Source: Brevundimonas naejangsanensis
GTDB lineage: Bacteria > Pseudomonadota > Alphaproteobacteria > Caulobacterales > Caulobacteraceae
Length of the DNA stretch: 64,000 bases
Reading direction: 5' to 3'
Assembly (NCBI RefSeq): GCF_003627995.1
Contig: NZ_CP032707.1
Location: 731,501 to 795,500 of the forward strand
Of the stretch, positions 36,899 to 44,871 are shown piece after piece. The position numbers and the translations under genes are program-made. Under the pieces are notes generated by a model, which did no database searches, was not told where the DNA came from, and saw nothing but the letters and a program-made list of their open reading frames with translations. Every line of letters starts with the position of its first letter. The stretch's first letter is position 1.

Positions 36899-36973
<75 letters not shown>

Positions 36974-37013
36974 GCCGCGCCGAGGCGGACCGGGAAGATA
37001 TAGGGCGGCGGGC

Positions 37014-37042
37014 AAAAGAAAAGGCCCGGCGGGGCCGGGCCT
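37014..37042 (-). terminator. Terminator of the TraB/GumN gene
   Basis: AGGCCCGGC and GCCGGGCCT form a 9-bp stem with a three-base loop. On the minus strand the hairpin is followed by TTTTCTTTT. It lies about 20 bases after the stop codon of the TraB/GumN-family gene. Confidence 0.85.
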
Positions 37043-37062
37043 GCGGTTTTTTGCCGAAGCGG

Positions 37063-38025
37063 TCAGTCGCGGACTTCCTCGACCACGGCGCCGCGCTTGG
37101 CCAGCATGGCTTGGACGCTGTCCGCCCCCGCCAGATGGCCGGCGCCGACCGAGATGAAGGCCGTGCCCGAGCCGTCCAGCAGGGCCATGATCTGATCGGT
37201 CCAGTCGGCGTTGCGACGGGTCAGCATGACCTCGTACATCTCGGGCGATTCCGCCTTCATCTCCCGGCCGATCAGGGCGTCGAGGCTGTCCACGTCGCCG
37301 CTGGCCCAGGCCGCGACCATGCGGCCCAGGAACTCGGGCGCCTGGTCGAACTCCTTGAGGCCGGAGCGGAGCATGGCCAGCTGGGCCCCTTCCGACATGT
37401 CGGCGATCAGATTGATCTGCTGCGGCATGGTCTCGAAGCCCTTGATCGGCTTGCCGGCCGCGGCGGCGCGGGCGTGCAGCACCTGATCGCCGCCGTTCTG
37501 CGGCAGGTAACCGGCCTTGGTCACGGCGGCCACCGTCAGTTGCAGCGCCGCGAACCAAGGCCGCAGGGGGTCGAGCTGGGCGGCCGTGACCCCGACCTGG
37601 CGGGCGGCGGCGTCCAGATCGGCCTGTTCCTCGGCGGTCAGCAGACTGGACAGGGGCCGGTCGGGCGACACCCCCTTGGCCTGAATGACCGGCAGGGCGC
37701 CGGACACGTCGTTCAGGTCGGCGATCTCGAACCAGTATTCGTCGGCGGCGGCGAAGGCGCGGTTCAGCTTCTCGCTGCCCCAGGGCGTCTCGGGCTTCAG
37801 CACGTGGACGGTGCCGAACAGGTAGAGAGTCGAATCCGCGTCCTTCACCACCCACAGGCGCGGGCCCGACCCGGCGGGCGCATTGACCACCGCGGCCGGA
37901 TCAGCGGCGGCGGGCGCCTGGGCGAAGGCCGGCGTCGTCGGCGCCAGCAGCGCAGCAGCCAGGACGGCGGCGGAGGCGCAGGCGGCGACGCGGCTCCAGA
38001 GACGGCGGATCATGTCAGGCTCCAT
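37063..38025 (-). CDS. Exported TraB/GumN-family protein
   Basis: This family has a Tiki-like fold, and some members are metal-dependent proteases; most bacterial ones are uncharacterised. The protein has a signal peptide ending APTTPAFAQ. The family signature is LYLFGTVHVLKPETPW, followed by the EYWFEIADLND region, GKPIKGFETMPQQINLI and the C-terminal AFISVGAGHLAGADSVQAML. The conserved glutamate and histidines of the signature are present. The start can be 38025 or MIRRLW at 38013. Confidence 0.88.
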   Translation of the reverse strand: MEPDMIRRLWSRVAACASAAVLAAALLAPTTPAFAQAPAAADPAAVVNAPAGSGPRLWVVKDADSTLYLFGTVHVLKPETPWGSEKLNRAFAAADEYWFEIADLNDVSGALPVIQAKGVSPDRPLSSLLTAEEQADLDAAARQVGVTAAQLDPLRPWFAALQLTVAAVTKAGYLPQNGGDQVLHARAAAAGKPIKGFETMPQQINLIADMSEGAQLAMLRSGLKEFDQAPEFLGRMVAAWASGDVDSLDALIGREMKAESPEMYEVMLTRRNADWTDQIMALLDGSGTAFISVGAGHLAGADSVQAMLAKRGAVVEEVRD

Positions 38026-38052
38026 GAGGGAAAGGCGGACGAAACGCAGCTC

Positions 38053-38250
38053 TCAATCCTCGTCGTCGAGGAAGATGGCCTCGATCGGCATCTCGAACAG
38101 GCGGGCGATCTTGAAGGCCAGCGGCAGAGAGGGGTCGTAGCGGCCGGTCTCCAGCGCGTTCACCGTCTGGCGCGACACGCCCAGTTCGTCGGCTAGGTGC
38201 GCCTGGCTCCAGTCGCGCTCGGCGCGCAGCACCTTGAGACGGTTCTTCAT
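38053..38250 (-). CDS. Small XRE-type helix-turn-helix regulator
   Basis: At 65 residues it is a single HTH_3 domain: MKNRLKVLRAERDWSQAHL, then ELGVSRQTVNALETGRYDPS and a closing IARLFEMPIEAIFLDDED. It belongs to the short YgzD-like group. It starts 10 bases after the stop codon of a membrane protein gene on the same strand, a recurrent pair in which the regulator usually controls its own operon. Confidence 0.93.
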   Translation of the reverse strand: MKNRLKVLRAERDWSQAHLADELGVSRQTVNALETGRYDPSLPLAFKIARLFEMPIEAIFLDDED

Positions 38251-38260
38251 GCGGTTGCCC

Positions 38261-38698
38261 TCAACGCCGACCCAGCCACCACCAGGCCCAGGCCAGGCCG
38301 TAGCCGACGAGTTGGAACAGAAGAATGGCCAGCATGCCGGCCCCGACCAGATCGGCGGGCGTCTCGCCCAAGGGCGCCGGAATGACGATGTCCGCCGGGC
38401 GCGTCGTCAGCATGATCATGAGCACCAGGCCGATCAGCATTCCGGTGCTGCCGCCCCAGTACCAGGCCCATTTGTGCGCCTCGCGCGCGGCCTCGTCGAG
38501 GCGACGCCACCACCAGAAGGACACGCCCAGGACCCCCGCCATCACCACGCAGGTGAAGATCACGGTCGTCCAGAATCCCGCCGATCCGGGACGCTCGGAG
38601 AGGAAGCCGCTGCCGAGCCCGCCGACGAAGCCGAGCAGCAAGACCAGGCCCACCATGGCCGCGACGCCCTTCGGGCCGAGAGGTTTCTTCGATTTCAT
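38261..38698 (-). CDS. Four-helix membrane protein paired with an XRE regulator
   Basis: From the ATG at 38698 the product has 145 residues and four hydrophobic segments (GVAAMVGLVLLLGFVGGLG, TVIFTCVVMAGVLGVSFWW, GGSTGMLIGLVLMIML and GMLAILLFQLVGYGLAWAW). A charged loop, WRRLDEAAREAHKWAWYW, separates helices 2 and 3. The open frame extends to 38761 but the internal ATG gives a normal basic N-terminus, MKSKKPLGPKG. The function is unknown; the partner is the XRE regulator directly downstream. Confidence 0.75.
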   Translation of the reverse strand: MKSKKPLGPKGVAAMVGLVLLLGFVGGLGSGFLSERPGSAGFWTTVIFTCVVMAGVLGVSFWWWRRLDEAAREAHKWAWYWGGSTGMLIGLVLMIMLTTRPADIVIPAPLGETPADLVGAGMLAILLFQLVGYGLAWAWWWLGRR

Positions 38699-38784
38699 GG
38701 GCCCCCGCCACGCCTGGACTGTTAGACAAGCGAGTTTTACAGCCCGTCCCGGCTGCGTCAAGCGTGTTTGTCACCGCCTCGCCG

Positions 38785-39999
38785 TCACTCCGGCGCGGCC
38801 AGCAGCTCCGGCCGGCTGAGGGCGCGCGGCGACTGTTCGACGGCGGCCAGTTCGGGCAGCTCCTTGCCCTCGTGGTCGACCTTCAGGTCCTCGAAGCGGC
38901 GGGCCGAGACCATGACCTGGCTCTCCAGCGAGCCGACGAACTGGTTGTAGCGGGACACCGCCGCATCCAGCGCCTTGCCGACCGAGGCGGCGTGGCCGCC
39001 CATCACCGACAGGCGCTTGTAGAGCTCCTTGCCCAGTTTGGCGACGTCCTCGGCGTTCCGGGCCTGCTCCTCGGCGCGCCAGCCGTAGGCGACGGCCTTG
39101 CACAAAGCGAACAGAGTGGTCGGGGTGACGATGACCACGCGCGAGGCCATGGCCGTGGTCATCAGGTCCGGCTCATGGTCCAGGGCGGCGGCGAGGAAGG
39201 CGTCGCCGGGCACGAACATGGCGACGAAGTCGGGGCTGGGCTTGAACTGGTCCTGATAGGCCTTGGACGACAGCTGGCGCACGTGGGTCTTCATGCTGGC
39301 GGCGGTGCGCAGCGACATGGCCCGGGCCTGGGCCTCCTCGTCGCCGTCCGCCTCGTCAGCGAAAGCCAGGGAGACCTTGGCGTCGATGACGAACATGCCG
39401 CCGCCGGGCAGTTTGACGATGAAGTCCGGGCGCTGCTGGCGGCCCTCGTCATTGGCCGAGGAGTTCTGCTCCTCGAAATCGAAGCGGCCGGCCATGCCCG
39501 CCGCCTCCAGCACGTTGCGGCAGGTCTGCTCGCCCCAGCGTCCGCGCCGGCCGGTGTTGCCCTTCAGCGCCTCGGTCAGGCGCCGCGCCTCGTCGCGGGT
39601 GGCGGTGGAGGCGGCCATCAACAGGTTGAGCTGCTCCTTGAGGCCGCCGGTCTCGTCGGCGCGCGCCTTTTCCAGCGCGGTGACGTGTTCCTGAAACTTG
39701 GCCAGGGTTTCGGAGACCGGCTTGAGCTGGGCCTCCATCCGTTCGCGCGCGACGCGGTCCTGGGCCTGGAAGGTCTCGGTGGCGCGGGCCACCAGCTTGG
39801 TCGCCACGGCCTCGGCCGACTGGGCGGCCTGGGCCTTGAGGAACTCGGCCATGGAGTCCCGGCTCTCCTCCATCAGCTCCAGCCGGGCGTCGGCGGCGTC
39901 CAGCGCGCCTCGCGTCTTCTGCCAGCCCATGAAGGCCCAGACGAAGCCGCCCGCGGCGACGAGGGCGGCGATCAGGAGGACGAGTTCGAGCGTGTTCAT
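38785..39999 (-). CDS. rmuC: DNA recombination protein RmuC
   Basis: RmuC limits recombination at inverted repeats and has a nuclease-like core anchored at the membrane. The 404-residue protein has an N-terminal helix (LVLLIAALVAAGGFVWAFM), a long coiled coil to about residue 130, then the RmuC domain with RGRWGEQTCRNVLEAAGM, RPDFIVKLPGGGMFVIDAKV and FVPGDAFLAAALDHEPDL. It is downstream of recR on the same strand. A protein acting on inverted repeats is notable in a genome so rich in palindromes. Confidence 0.95.
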   Translation of the reverse strand: MNTLELVLLIAALVAAGGFVWAFMGWQKTRGALDAADARLELMEESRDSMAEFLKAQAAQSAEAVATKLVARATETFQAQDRVARERMEAQLKPVSETLAKFQEHVTALEKARADETGGLKEQLNLLMAASTATRDEARRLTEALKGNTGRRGRWGEQTCRNVLEAAGMAGRFDFEEQNSSANDEGRQQRPDFIVKLPGGGMFVIDAKVSLAFADEADGDEEAQARAMSLRTAASMKTHVRQLSSKAYQDQFKPSPDFVAMFVPGDAFLAAALDHEPDLMTTAMASRVVIVTPTTLFALCKAVAYGWRAEEQARNAEDVAKLGKELYKRLSVMGGHAASVGKALDAAVSRYNQFVGSLESQVMVSARRFEDLKVDHEGKELPELAAVEQSPRALSRPELLAAPE

Positions 40000-40001
40000 G
40001 C

Positions 40002-40029
40002 TCCGTTCCTAGCGGGAGTCGGGAACGGA
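40002..40029. repeat. Inverted repeat in the recR-rmuC gap
   Basis: TCCGTTCC and GGAACGGA form perfect 8-bp arms 12 bases apart, directly upstream of the rmuC ATG and after recR. It may be an operator, an RNA hairpin or a weak terminator. The arms contain GTTCC, but the spacing is not that of the alphaproteobacterial LexA box. Confidence 0.45.
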
Positions 40030-40053
40030 AGAAAGTCGCCCGTCGGGAGAGGT

Positions 40054-40671
40054 TCAGGCGGGACGCCGCGCTCGCAGCGCCTGGATGATGGTGCCGTCGT
40101 CCAGCCAGTCCAGTTCGCCGCCGACGGGAACGCCGCGCGCCAGGGAGGTGACCTGCACCCCCGCCGCCGACAGGCGCTCGGCCAGGTAGTGGGCCGTGGT
40201 CTGGCCGTCGACGGTGGCGGGCAGGGCCAGGACGACCTCCCTCGCCTCGCCGTCGCCCATCTCGCCGCCTTTGACGCGGCCGATCAGTTCGGCGATGCGC
40301 AGTTGTTCGGGTCCGACGCCGTCCAGGGCGGACAGCAGGCCGCCCAGCACGTGATACTTGCCGCGAAAGGCGCCCGAACGCTCCATGGCCCACAGGGCGC
40401 CGGCCTCCTCAACGACGCAGATCAGGGCGTTGTCGCGGCTCGGGTCCGAGCAGACCGAGCAGGGGTCGCGCGTGTCGGGCGCGCCGCAGACCGAGCAGTT
40501 GACGACCTTGTCCGCCGTCTCGGCCAGGGAGGCCGCCAGCGGGACGAGCAGTTGCTCGCGCCGCTTCAGCAGGGCCAGGGCCGCACGCCGGGCCGAGCGC
40601 GGGCCCATGCCTGGCAGCTTGGCCAGCAGGCTGATGAGCCGTTCGATTTCCGGCCCGGCGGAGGCGGCCAT
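40054..40671 (-). CDS. recR: Recombination protein RecR
   Basis: RecR works with RecF and RecO in loading RecA at gaps. From the ATG at 40671 it has 205 residues. It has the helix-hairpin-helix [20 protein letters not shown], the zinc finger with [16 protein letters not shown], and a Toprim domain ([38 protein letters not shown]). The open frame reaches 40725, but those extra residues, [11 protein letters not shown], are repeat element 6 translated and should not be included. Confidence 0.96.
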   Translation of the reverse strand: MAASAGPEIERLISLLAKLPGMGPRSARRAALALLKRREQLLVPLAASLAETADKVVNCSVCGAPDTRDPCSVCSDPSRDNALICVVEEAGALWAMERSGAFRGKYHVLGGLLSALDGVGPEQLRIAELIGRVKGGEMGDGEAREVVLALPATVDGQTTAHYLAERLSAAGVQVTSLARGVPVGGELDWLDDGTIIQALRARRPA

Positions 40672-40688
40672 CAGTCTCTCCTCTCGCC

Positions 40689-40791
40689 CGTCATCCTCGG
40701 GCTTGTCCCGAGGATCCAGAAACACGACGGGTCGCTGGTCATCATCAAAGGTCGGCGTATCTGGATGCTCGGCACAGGGCCGAGCATGACG
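40689..40791. repeat. Intergenic palindromic repeat element 6 (CGTCATCCTCGGG family)
   Basis: CGTCATCCTCGGG at the left faces the imperfect inverted arm CCGAGCATGACG at the right. Inner GATCCAG and CTGGAT match too. Each arm forms its own hairpin. It lies between ybaB and recR, both on the minus strand, and partly overlaps the open frame ahead of recR. Confidence 0.85.
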
Positions 40792-40812
40792 ACAGAAGCT
40801 TGACCGCGGCCA

Positions 40813-41142
40813 TCAGAAGAGTTTCGGCATTCCCGGGATGTTCATCCCGGCCATGGGCCCGGCGGCCTCGCGCATCAGGGCGTTGTTGATCTCGTCCAGC
40901 TTGCGTTTGGCGTCGGCGTGGGCGGCGACGATCAGGTCGGCCAGGATCTCGCCCTCGCCGGGGGTCATCAGGCTGTCGTCGATCTTCACCGCGGTGATCT
41001 CGCCGGGGCCCTTCAGGGCGATGGAGACGAGGCCCCCGCCCGAGGTGCCCTCGGCGGTGGATTCGGCCATTTTCGCCTGGGCGTCCTGCAGCTTCTGCTG
41101 CATCGCCTGGGCCTGCTGCATCAGGGCGTTGAGGTCTTTCAT
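40813..41142 (-). CDS. ybaB: YbaB/EbfC-family nucleoid-associated protein
   Basis: This small DNA-binding homodimer has 109 residues. It shows the usual start MKDLNALMQQAQAMQQKLQD, the core VSIALKGPGEITAVKIDDSL and the tail LIVAAHADAKRKLDEINNAL with a methionine-rich end. It keeps the common dnaX-ybaB-recR order, but rutE and repeat element 7 now lie between it and dnaX, and element 6 separates it from recR. Confidence 0.95.
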   Translation of the reverse strand: MKDLNALMQQAQAMQQKLQDAQAKMAESTAEGTSGGGLVSIALKGPGEITAVKIDDSLMTPGEGEILADLIVAAHADAKRKLDEINNALMREAAGPMAGMNIPGMPKLF

Positions 41143-41233
41143 ATCCCCTAGATAGGGCGAAGCGCGGCGCGGCTCCAGCCCCCTTGCGCCAAGCGCCCGA
41201 CCGCATCAGCAACAGTTTTCATCACGAATCATC

Positions 41234-41261
41234 TTGACGGCGCCGCAACGCGCGCCATATT
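41234..41261 (+). promoter_or_regulatory. Candidate sigma-70-type promoter of rutE
   Basis: TTGACG at 41234 and CATATT at 41256 are 16 bases apart, 43 bases ahead of the rutE ATG. A small palindrome, AACTGTAGTT, lies between them and the AGGAGG ribosome site. This is the best-looking promoter in the window, but it is only a motif match. Confidence 0.5.
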
Positions 41262-41303
41262 CGCAACAACTGTAGTTACCGATCCTGCTCAGGAGGTTTT
41301 CCG

Positions 41304-41918
41304 ATGGCCTATGACGCCCTTTCCGCCCGCGACGTTCCCGTCTCCGACGCCGTCCTGGCCCAGCTGTTCACCGAGGCGCGCACGCGCAACGGCTGGAGCG
41401 ACCGCCCGGTGTCGCAGGAGCTGATCCGCAAACTCTACGACCTGACCAAGTTCGGCCCGACGGCGGTCAACATGACCCCGGCCCGCTTCGTCTTCGTCAC
41501 CTCGCCCGAGGCCAAGGCGCGCCTGTCCGTGCACATGGCCGAGGGCAACCGCGCCAAGACCCTGGCCGCGCCGGTCAATCTGATCATCGCCCAGGACATC
41601 GACTTCCACGAGACCCTGGGCAAGCTGTTCCCGCACGCGCCCGGCGCTCGTGACTGGTTCCTGGACGAAGCCGGCCGCCGCGAAGCCGCCTTCCGCAACG
41701 CCTCGCTGCAGGGCGGCTATCTGACCATCGCCGCGCGCGCCTTGGGTCTGGATGTCGGTCCGATGTCGGGCTTCGATCCGGCGGGCGTGAAGGCCGAGTT
41801 CTTCCCCGACAGCAATGTCGAGCCGAACTTCATCATGAACCTGGGCTATGGCACGGACGAGAACCTGTTCCCCCGCTCGCCCCGCCTCGACTTCGAAGAA
41901 GCCGCGCAGATTCTGTAA
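41304..41918 (+). CDS. rutE: Malonic semialdehyde reductase RutE-like nitroreductase-fold protein
   Basis: This FMN nitroreductase-fold protein (204 residues) matches the RutE/HadB group, which reduces malonic semialdehyde in pyrimidine degradation. The start is set by AGGAGG upstream of the ATG at 41304. Landmarks are [19 protein letters not shown], the FMN-binding [17 protein letters not shown] and a late [20 protein letters not shown]. No other rut gene is present, so the role here may be a general aldehyde or quinone reductase. It sits oddly between dnaX and ybaB on the opposite strand. Confidence 0.88.
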   Translation: MAYDALSARDVPVSDAVLAQLFTEARTRNGWSDRPVSQELIRKLYDLTKFGPTAVNMTPARFVFVTSPEAKARLSVHMAEGNRAKTLAAPVNLIIAQDIDFHETLGKLFPHAPGARDWFLDEAGRREAAFRNASLQGGYLTIAARALGLDVGPMSGFDPAGVKAEFFPDSNVEPNFIMNLGYGTDENLFPRSPRLDFEEAAQIL

Positions 41919-41927
41919 GCTCAAAGA

Positions 41928-42025
41928 CGTCATCCCGGACGGCGCGCAGCGCCGATCCGGGACCGCGGCAAGCCCGGCGTTCTGGGCGGTCCCGGCTCTC
42001 CGCTGACGCTGCGGCCGGGATGACG
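41928..42025. repeat. Intergenic palindromic repeat element 7 (CGTCATCCCGG family)
   Basis: CGTCATCCCGG at the left pairs with CCGGGATGACG at the right. Inner arms are GATCCGGGACC and GGTCCCGGCTC. GCGCAGCGC and CTGACGCTGCGG blocks lie between. It fills the gap between convergent rutE and dnaX. Confidence 0.88.
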
Positions 42026-42030
42026 CGGAC

Positions 42031-43875
42031 TCAGTCGTCGTCGCCCGCCTCGTCATCCTCGGGGATGACCGGCATCTCGACCGCCGGGGCCAGGGTGGTG
42101 ATCTCCTTGATCTCGGCGCCGGGGAAGGCCTGCATGATCGACACCACGAAGGGGTCCGCCTCGACCGCCGCGCGGCGGGCGGCGCGGGCCTTCTTCTCGA
42201 CCTCGATCAGGGTCTCGCCGCCGCCCTGGCCGTTGGCGGCGATCAGCCAGGTGCGGCCGGTCCATTCCTTGAGCCGTCCGGCCAGACGCCGCGCCAGATC
42301 GTGGGGCGAGCCCTCGGCCGGTTCATAGGTGATGGCGCCGGGGCGGAAGCTGACCACGCGGACGTAGCGCTCCACATCCATCTGCAGGGTGATCTCGCGC
42401 TTCTCGCCGATCAGAGCGACCACGGCCTCGAAGCTCTGCGGGTCCGGCAGGGCGGGCGCCTGAACCGGACGCGCCGCCAGCATGGCCGAAGCGCCGCCGC
42501 CTCCCCCGCCCGAGCCGCCGCCGCGAGGACCGCCAGCGCCGCCGCCGGGCACGCCGCCCGACTGGATCGCCTTCAGCGCCTCTTCGGGACCGGGCAGGTC
42601 GGCGGCGTAGGCCAGGCGGACGATCGCCATTTCCACCGCATCGGCCGGATTGGGCGCGCGCCGCACCTCGTCCAGCGCCTTCAGCAGCATCTGCCAGGTC
42701 CGCGACAGCGTCCCGGCCGAGATGGCCGCGCCCAGCGCCGCCAGCTTCTGCGCCTGATCGCCGGGCAGGCGGGTGGCGTTCGGCCCCAGCATCTTGGCCA
42801 CAGAGGCCGCGTGGCAATGCTCCAGCAGGTCGTTGGCCACCTGCACCGGATCGGCGCCATAGCCGTACAGGGTGCGGAAGGTCGTCAGGGCTTCGGCCGT
42901 CTTGCCCGCCATCGTCTGTTCGAACAGGGCGATGGTTTGGGTGCGGTCGGCCAGACCCAGCATGTCGCGCACCGTGGCCGTCTCGACCACCGCGCCGCGC
43001 TCGGCTTGCACCAGCGCCTGATCCAGCAGCGACAGGCCGTCGCGCACCGACCCTTCGGCCGCGCGCGAGATCAGGGCCAGCGCCTCCTGCTCGATCTTCA
43101 TGCCTTCGCGCTCGGCGACGCGGCCCAGATGGCCGGCCAGAACCTCAGGCTCGACCCGGCGCAGGTCGAAGCGCTGGCAGCGGCTCAGGATCGTCACCGG
43201 CACCTTGCGGATCTCGGTGGTGGCGAAAATGAACTTGGCGTGGGGCGGCGGCTCCTCCAGCGTCTTCAGCAGGGCGTTGAACGCCTGCGTCGACAGCATG
43301 TGGACCTCGTCCAGCACATAGACCTTGTAGCGGGCCTCGACCGGCGCGTAGCGGACGCTCTCGAGGATGTCGCGGATGTCGTTGACGCCGGTGTGCGAGG
43401 CGGCGTCCATCTCCATCACGTCCATGTGCTGGCCCGCCATGATGGCGGCGTCGTGACGGCCGTGCGCCGTCAGGGCCAGGGACGGCCTGTCGATGGTCTC
43501 GGTTTCGTTGTTGAGCGCGCGGGCCAGCAGGCGGGCGGTCGTCGTCTTGCCGACGCCCCGCACCCCGGTCAGCATGAAGGCGTGGGCGATGCGGCCCGTG
43601 GCGAAGGCGTTGGTCAGGGTCCTGACCATCGCCTCCTGGCCGATCAGGTCCTCAAAGGCGCGCGGCCGGTATTTGCGGGCCAGGACGGTGTAGGCCTCGC
43701 CCTCGGCGGGCGGCGCCTGGGCCGCCGCAGGGGCGGGCTGGGGCGCCGGTTCAGGCGCGGGCGCCGCCTCGGCGGCCGGCGGCGGGGCGCCGAACATGTC
43801 GTCGGTGTTCTCGTCCCGCTCGGGAACGTCCTCCTCCCAGGGAGGGCCATCAAAACTCGGATCGACGTCGCTCAT
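42031..43875 (-). CDS. dnaX: DNA polymerase III subunits gamma/tau
   Basis: DnaX is the ATPase of the clamp loader. The 614-residue protein has an extra proline/alanine-rich N-terminal leader of about 60 residues, then YRPRAFEDLIGQEAMVRTL, the P-loop LTGVRGVGKTTTARLLARAL, the Walker B segment VYVLDEVHMLSTQAFN and the sensor region FIFATTEIRKVPVTILSRCQ. A glycine-rich linker (GGGSGGGGGG) leads to the tau end. The zinc-module cysteines of classical DnaX are absent: the segment reads NNETETIDRPSLALTAHG. I did not identify a frameshift site for gamma. Confidence 0.96.
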   Translation of the reverse strand: MSDVDPSFDGPPWEEDVPERDENTDDMFGAPPPAAEAAPAPEPAPQPAPAAAQAPPAEGEAYTVLARKYRPRAFEDLIGQEAMVRTLTNAFATGRIAHAFMLTGVRGVGKTTTARLLARALNNETETIDRPSLALTAHGRHDAAIMAGQHMDVMEMDAASHTGVNDIRDILESVRYAPVEARYKVYVLDEVHMLSTQAFNALLKTLEEPPPHAKFIFATTEIRKVPVTILSRCQRFDLRRVEPEVLAGHLGRVAEREGMKIEQEALALISRAAEGSVRDGLSLLDQALVQAERGAVVETATVRDMLGLADRTQTIALFEQTMAGKTAEALTTFRTLYGYGADPVQVANDLLEHCHAASVAKMLGPNATRLPGDQAQKLAALGAAISAGTLSRTWQMLLKALDEVRRAPNPADAVEMAIVRLAYAADLPGPEEALKAIQSGGVPGGGAGGPRGGGSGGGGGGASAMLAARPVQAPALPDPQSFEAVVALIGEKREITLQMDVERYVRVVSFRPGAITYEPAEGSPHDLARRLAGRLKEWTGRTWLIAANGQGGGETLIEVEKKARAARRAAVEADPFVVSIMQAFPGAEIKEITTLAPAVEMPVIPEDDEAGDDD

Positions 43876-43899
43876 GCGCCTGTCTTAGAGCGGAATCGG

Positions 43900-43920
43900 T
43901 TCAGATGCGACGCATCTGAA
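43900..43920. repeat. Perfect inverted repeat in the dnaX upstream region
   Basis: TTCAGATGCG and CGCATCTGAA are perfect 10-bp arms around a single A, 25 bases upstream of the dnaX ATG. It sits in the divergent region shared with the unknown gene at 44071, so it may be an operator or a small repeat; GAGCGGAATCGG precedes it. Confidence 0.6.
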
Positions 43921-44070
43921 CTCAGATACCCGCTTCAGCGCGTTTGCGCGCGAAGGGGCGCCGTCGCGCAACCCCTCGCGAGCCCGCGCCCCTCTTAATG
44001 GACCACAAGAGATCATTGTTATATCGAGGCACGTCCTGATACCGTGACGGCATCGGAACTGGGACGGGCG

Positions 44071-44679
44071 ATGATGAAGAACAAAACGGTCATGGGCCTT
44101 GTGGGGGCCGCCGCCTGGGCGATCGCCTGTTCGGCTTTCGCGGAACCCTTCCAGTCGTTCGTCGACATCTGCCTGTCGACCAATGGCGACGCCCGGACTG
44201 TCGCAACGGTCGCCCAGGACAGCGGCTGGTTCAAAATGCCCGACGGCGCCCTCCCGGACATGGGCAAGGAGTTTCAGGATCCGGCCATCCATCTCAACTT
44301 CGATCCGAACCGGCCGAACGCCGCATCCATGAAATCGATGGAAATCCTGGTGACCGGCTGGGGCGACGGCGAAACCATCATGGAAATCAGCGGCCTCAGA
44401 CTCGATGCCTGCGGACTGATGTCGCCGGTAGCGGACGTCCAATCCCTCAAACGCGCCGTGACCGCCCATCTCGGTTTCCCGCCCTTCAAAAGCGACGACA
44501 TGACGGTGTGGCTGTATTCAAGAACCGCTGCTGGTTTCGTCTCCGAAGCCTCGCTGAAAGACATCGACGACAATGCCATCGTCGAGGCGGTCCGAAAGCG
44601 AAAGCTCTATGCGCTCTATGTCATCACCGAGGGTGACATGGCGGGATTGGTGCTCGGCGCGGTCCGAGCGGTCCCTTAG
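44071..44679 (+). CDS. Unknown secreted protein of lower GC
   Basis: From the ATG at 44071 the product has 202 residues with a signal peptide (NKTVMGLVGAAAWAIACSAF) cut near AEP. The frame also contains an upstream GTG at 44044. The mature part begins FQSFVDICLSTNGDARTV and has QDSGWFKMPDGALPD, then two cysteine-containing or charged stretches. The pattern of a cysteine, then NGD, then a GW pair recalls other uncharacterised proteobacterial exported proteins, but I cannot name the family. Hand counts on two sampled lines give about 57-58% GC, below the surrounding genes. It interrupts the ffs-dnaX neighbourhood on the opposite strand. Confidence 0.65.
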   Translation: MMKNKTVMGLVGAAAWAIACSAFAEPFQSFVDICLSTNGDARTVATVAQDSGWFKMPDGALPDMGKEFQDPAIHLNFDPNRPNAASMKSMEILVTGWGDGETIMEISGLRLDACGLMSPVADVQSLKRAVTAHLGFPPFKSDDMTVWLYSRTAAGFVSEASLKDIDDNAIVEAVRKRKLYALYVITEGDMAGLVLGAVRAVP

Positions 44680-44708
44680 AACCAAGCGACGTCGACGATG
44701 TAGGGAAA

Positions 44709-44800
44709 GGGTGGAGACCGCGACCCGAAGGGGAATTCGTTGTGGCTGCTGCCTTCCGGCCCTGACCAGGTTGGCGAAGCCTTCGCCCGCGATCTCCGAG
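44709..44800 (-). ncRNA. ffs: Signal recognition particle RNA, small bacterial type
   Basis: On the minus strand the universal helix-8 core is present: GGTCAGGGCCGG, the GGAA tetraloop, then GGCAGCAGCC. The flanking arms GGAGATCGCG and CGCGGTCTCC pair to close the rod. Length is about 90-95 nt, so it is the 4.5S type without an Alu domain. Ends are approximate. The gene keeps the ffs-dnaX order of many bacteria. Confidence 0.93.
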
Positions 44801-44871
44801 AGGGGATATGACGGCGGACGGCGCGGGAATCAAGCCCTCCCCTGCGCGCGCGGTCGGGGCTATGAAGCGCC

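Noticed and set aside
40002..40029. LexA-type SOS box ahead of rmuC
   Set aside because: GTTCC and GGAAC are inverted rather than the direct GTTC-N7-GTTC arrangement used in alphaproteobacteria.
42480..42560. Programmed frameshift site for the gamma form of DnaX
   Set aside because: The glycine-rich linker is low complexity, but I found no A-rich slippery heptamer with a supporting hairpin.
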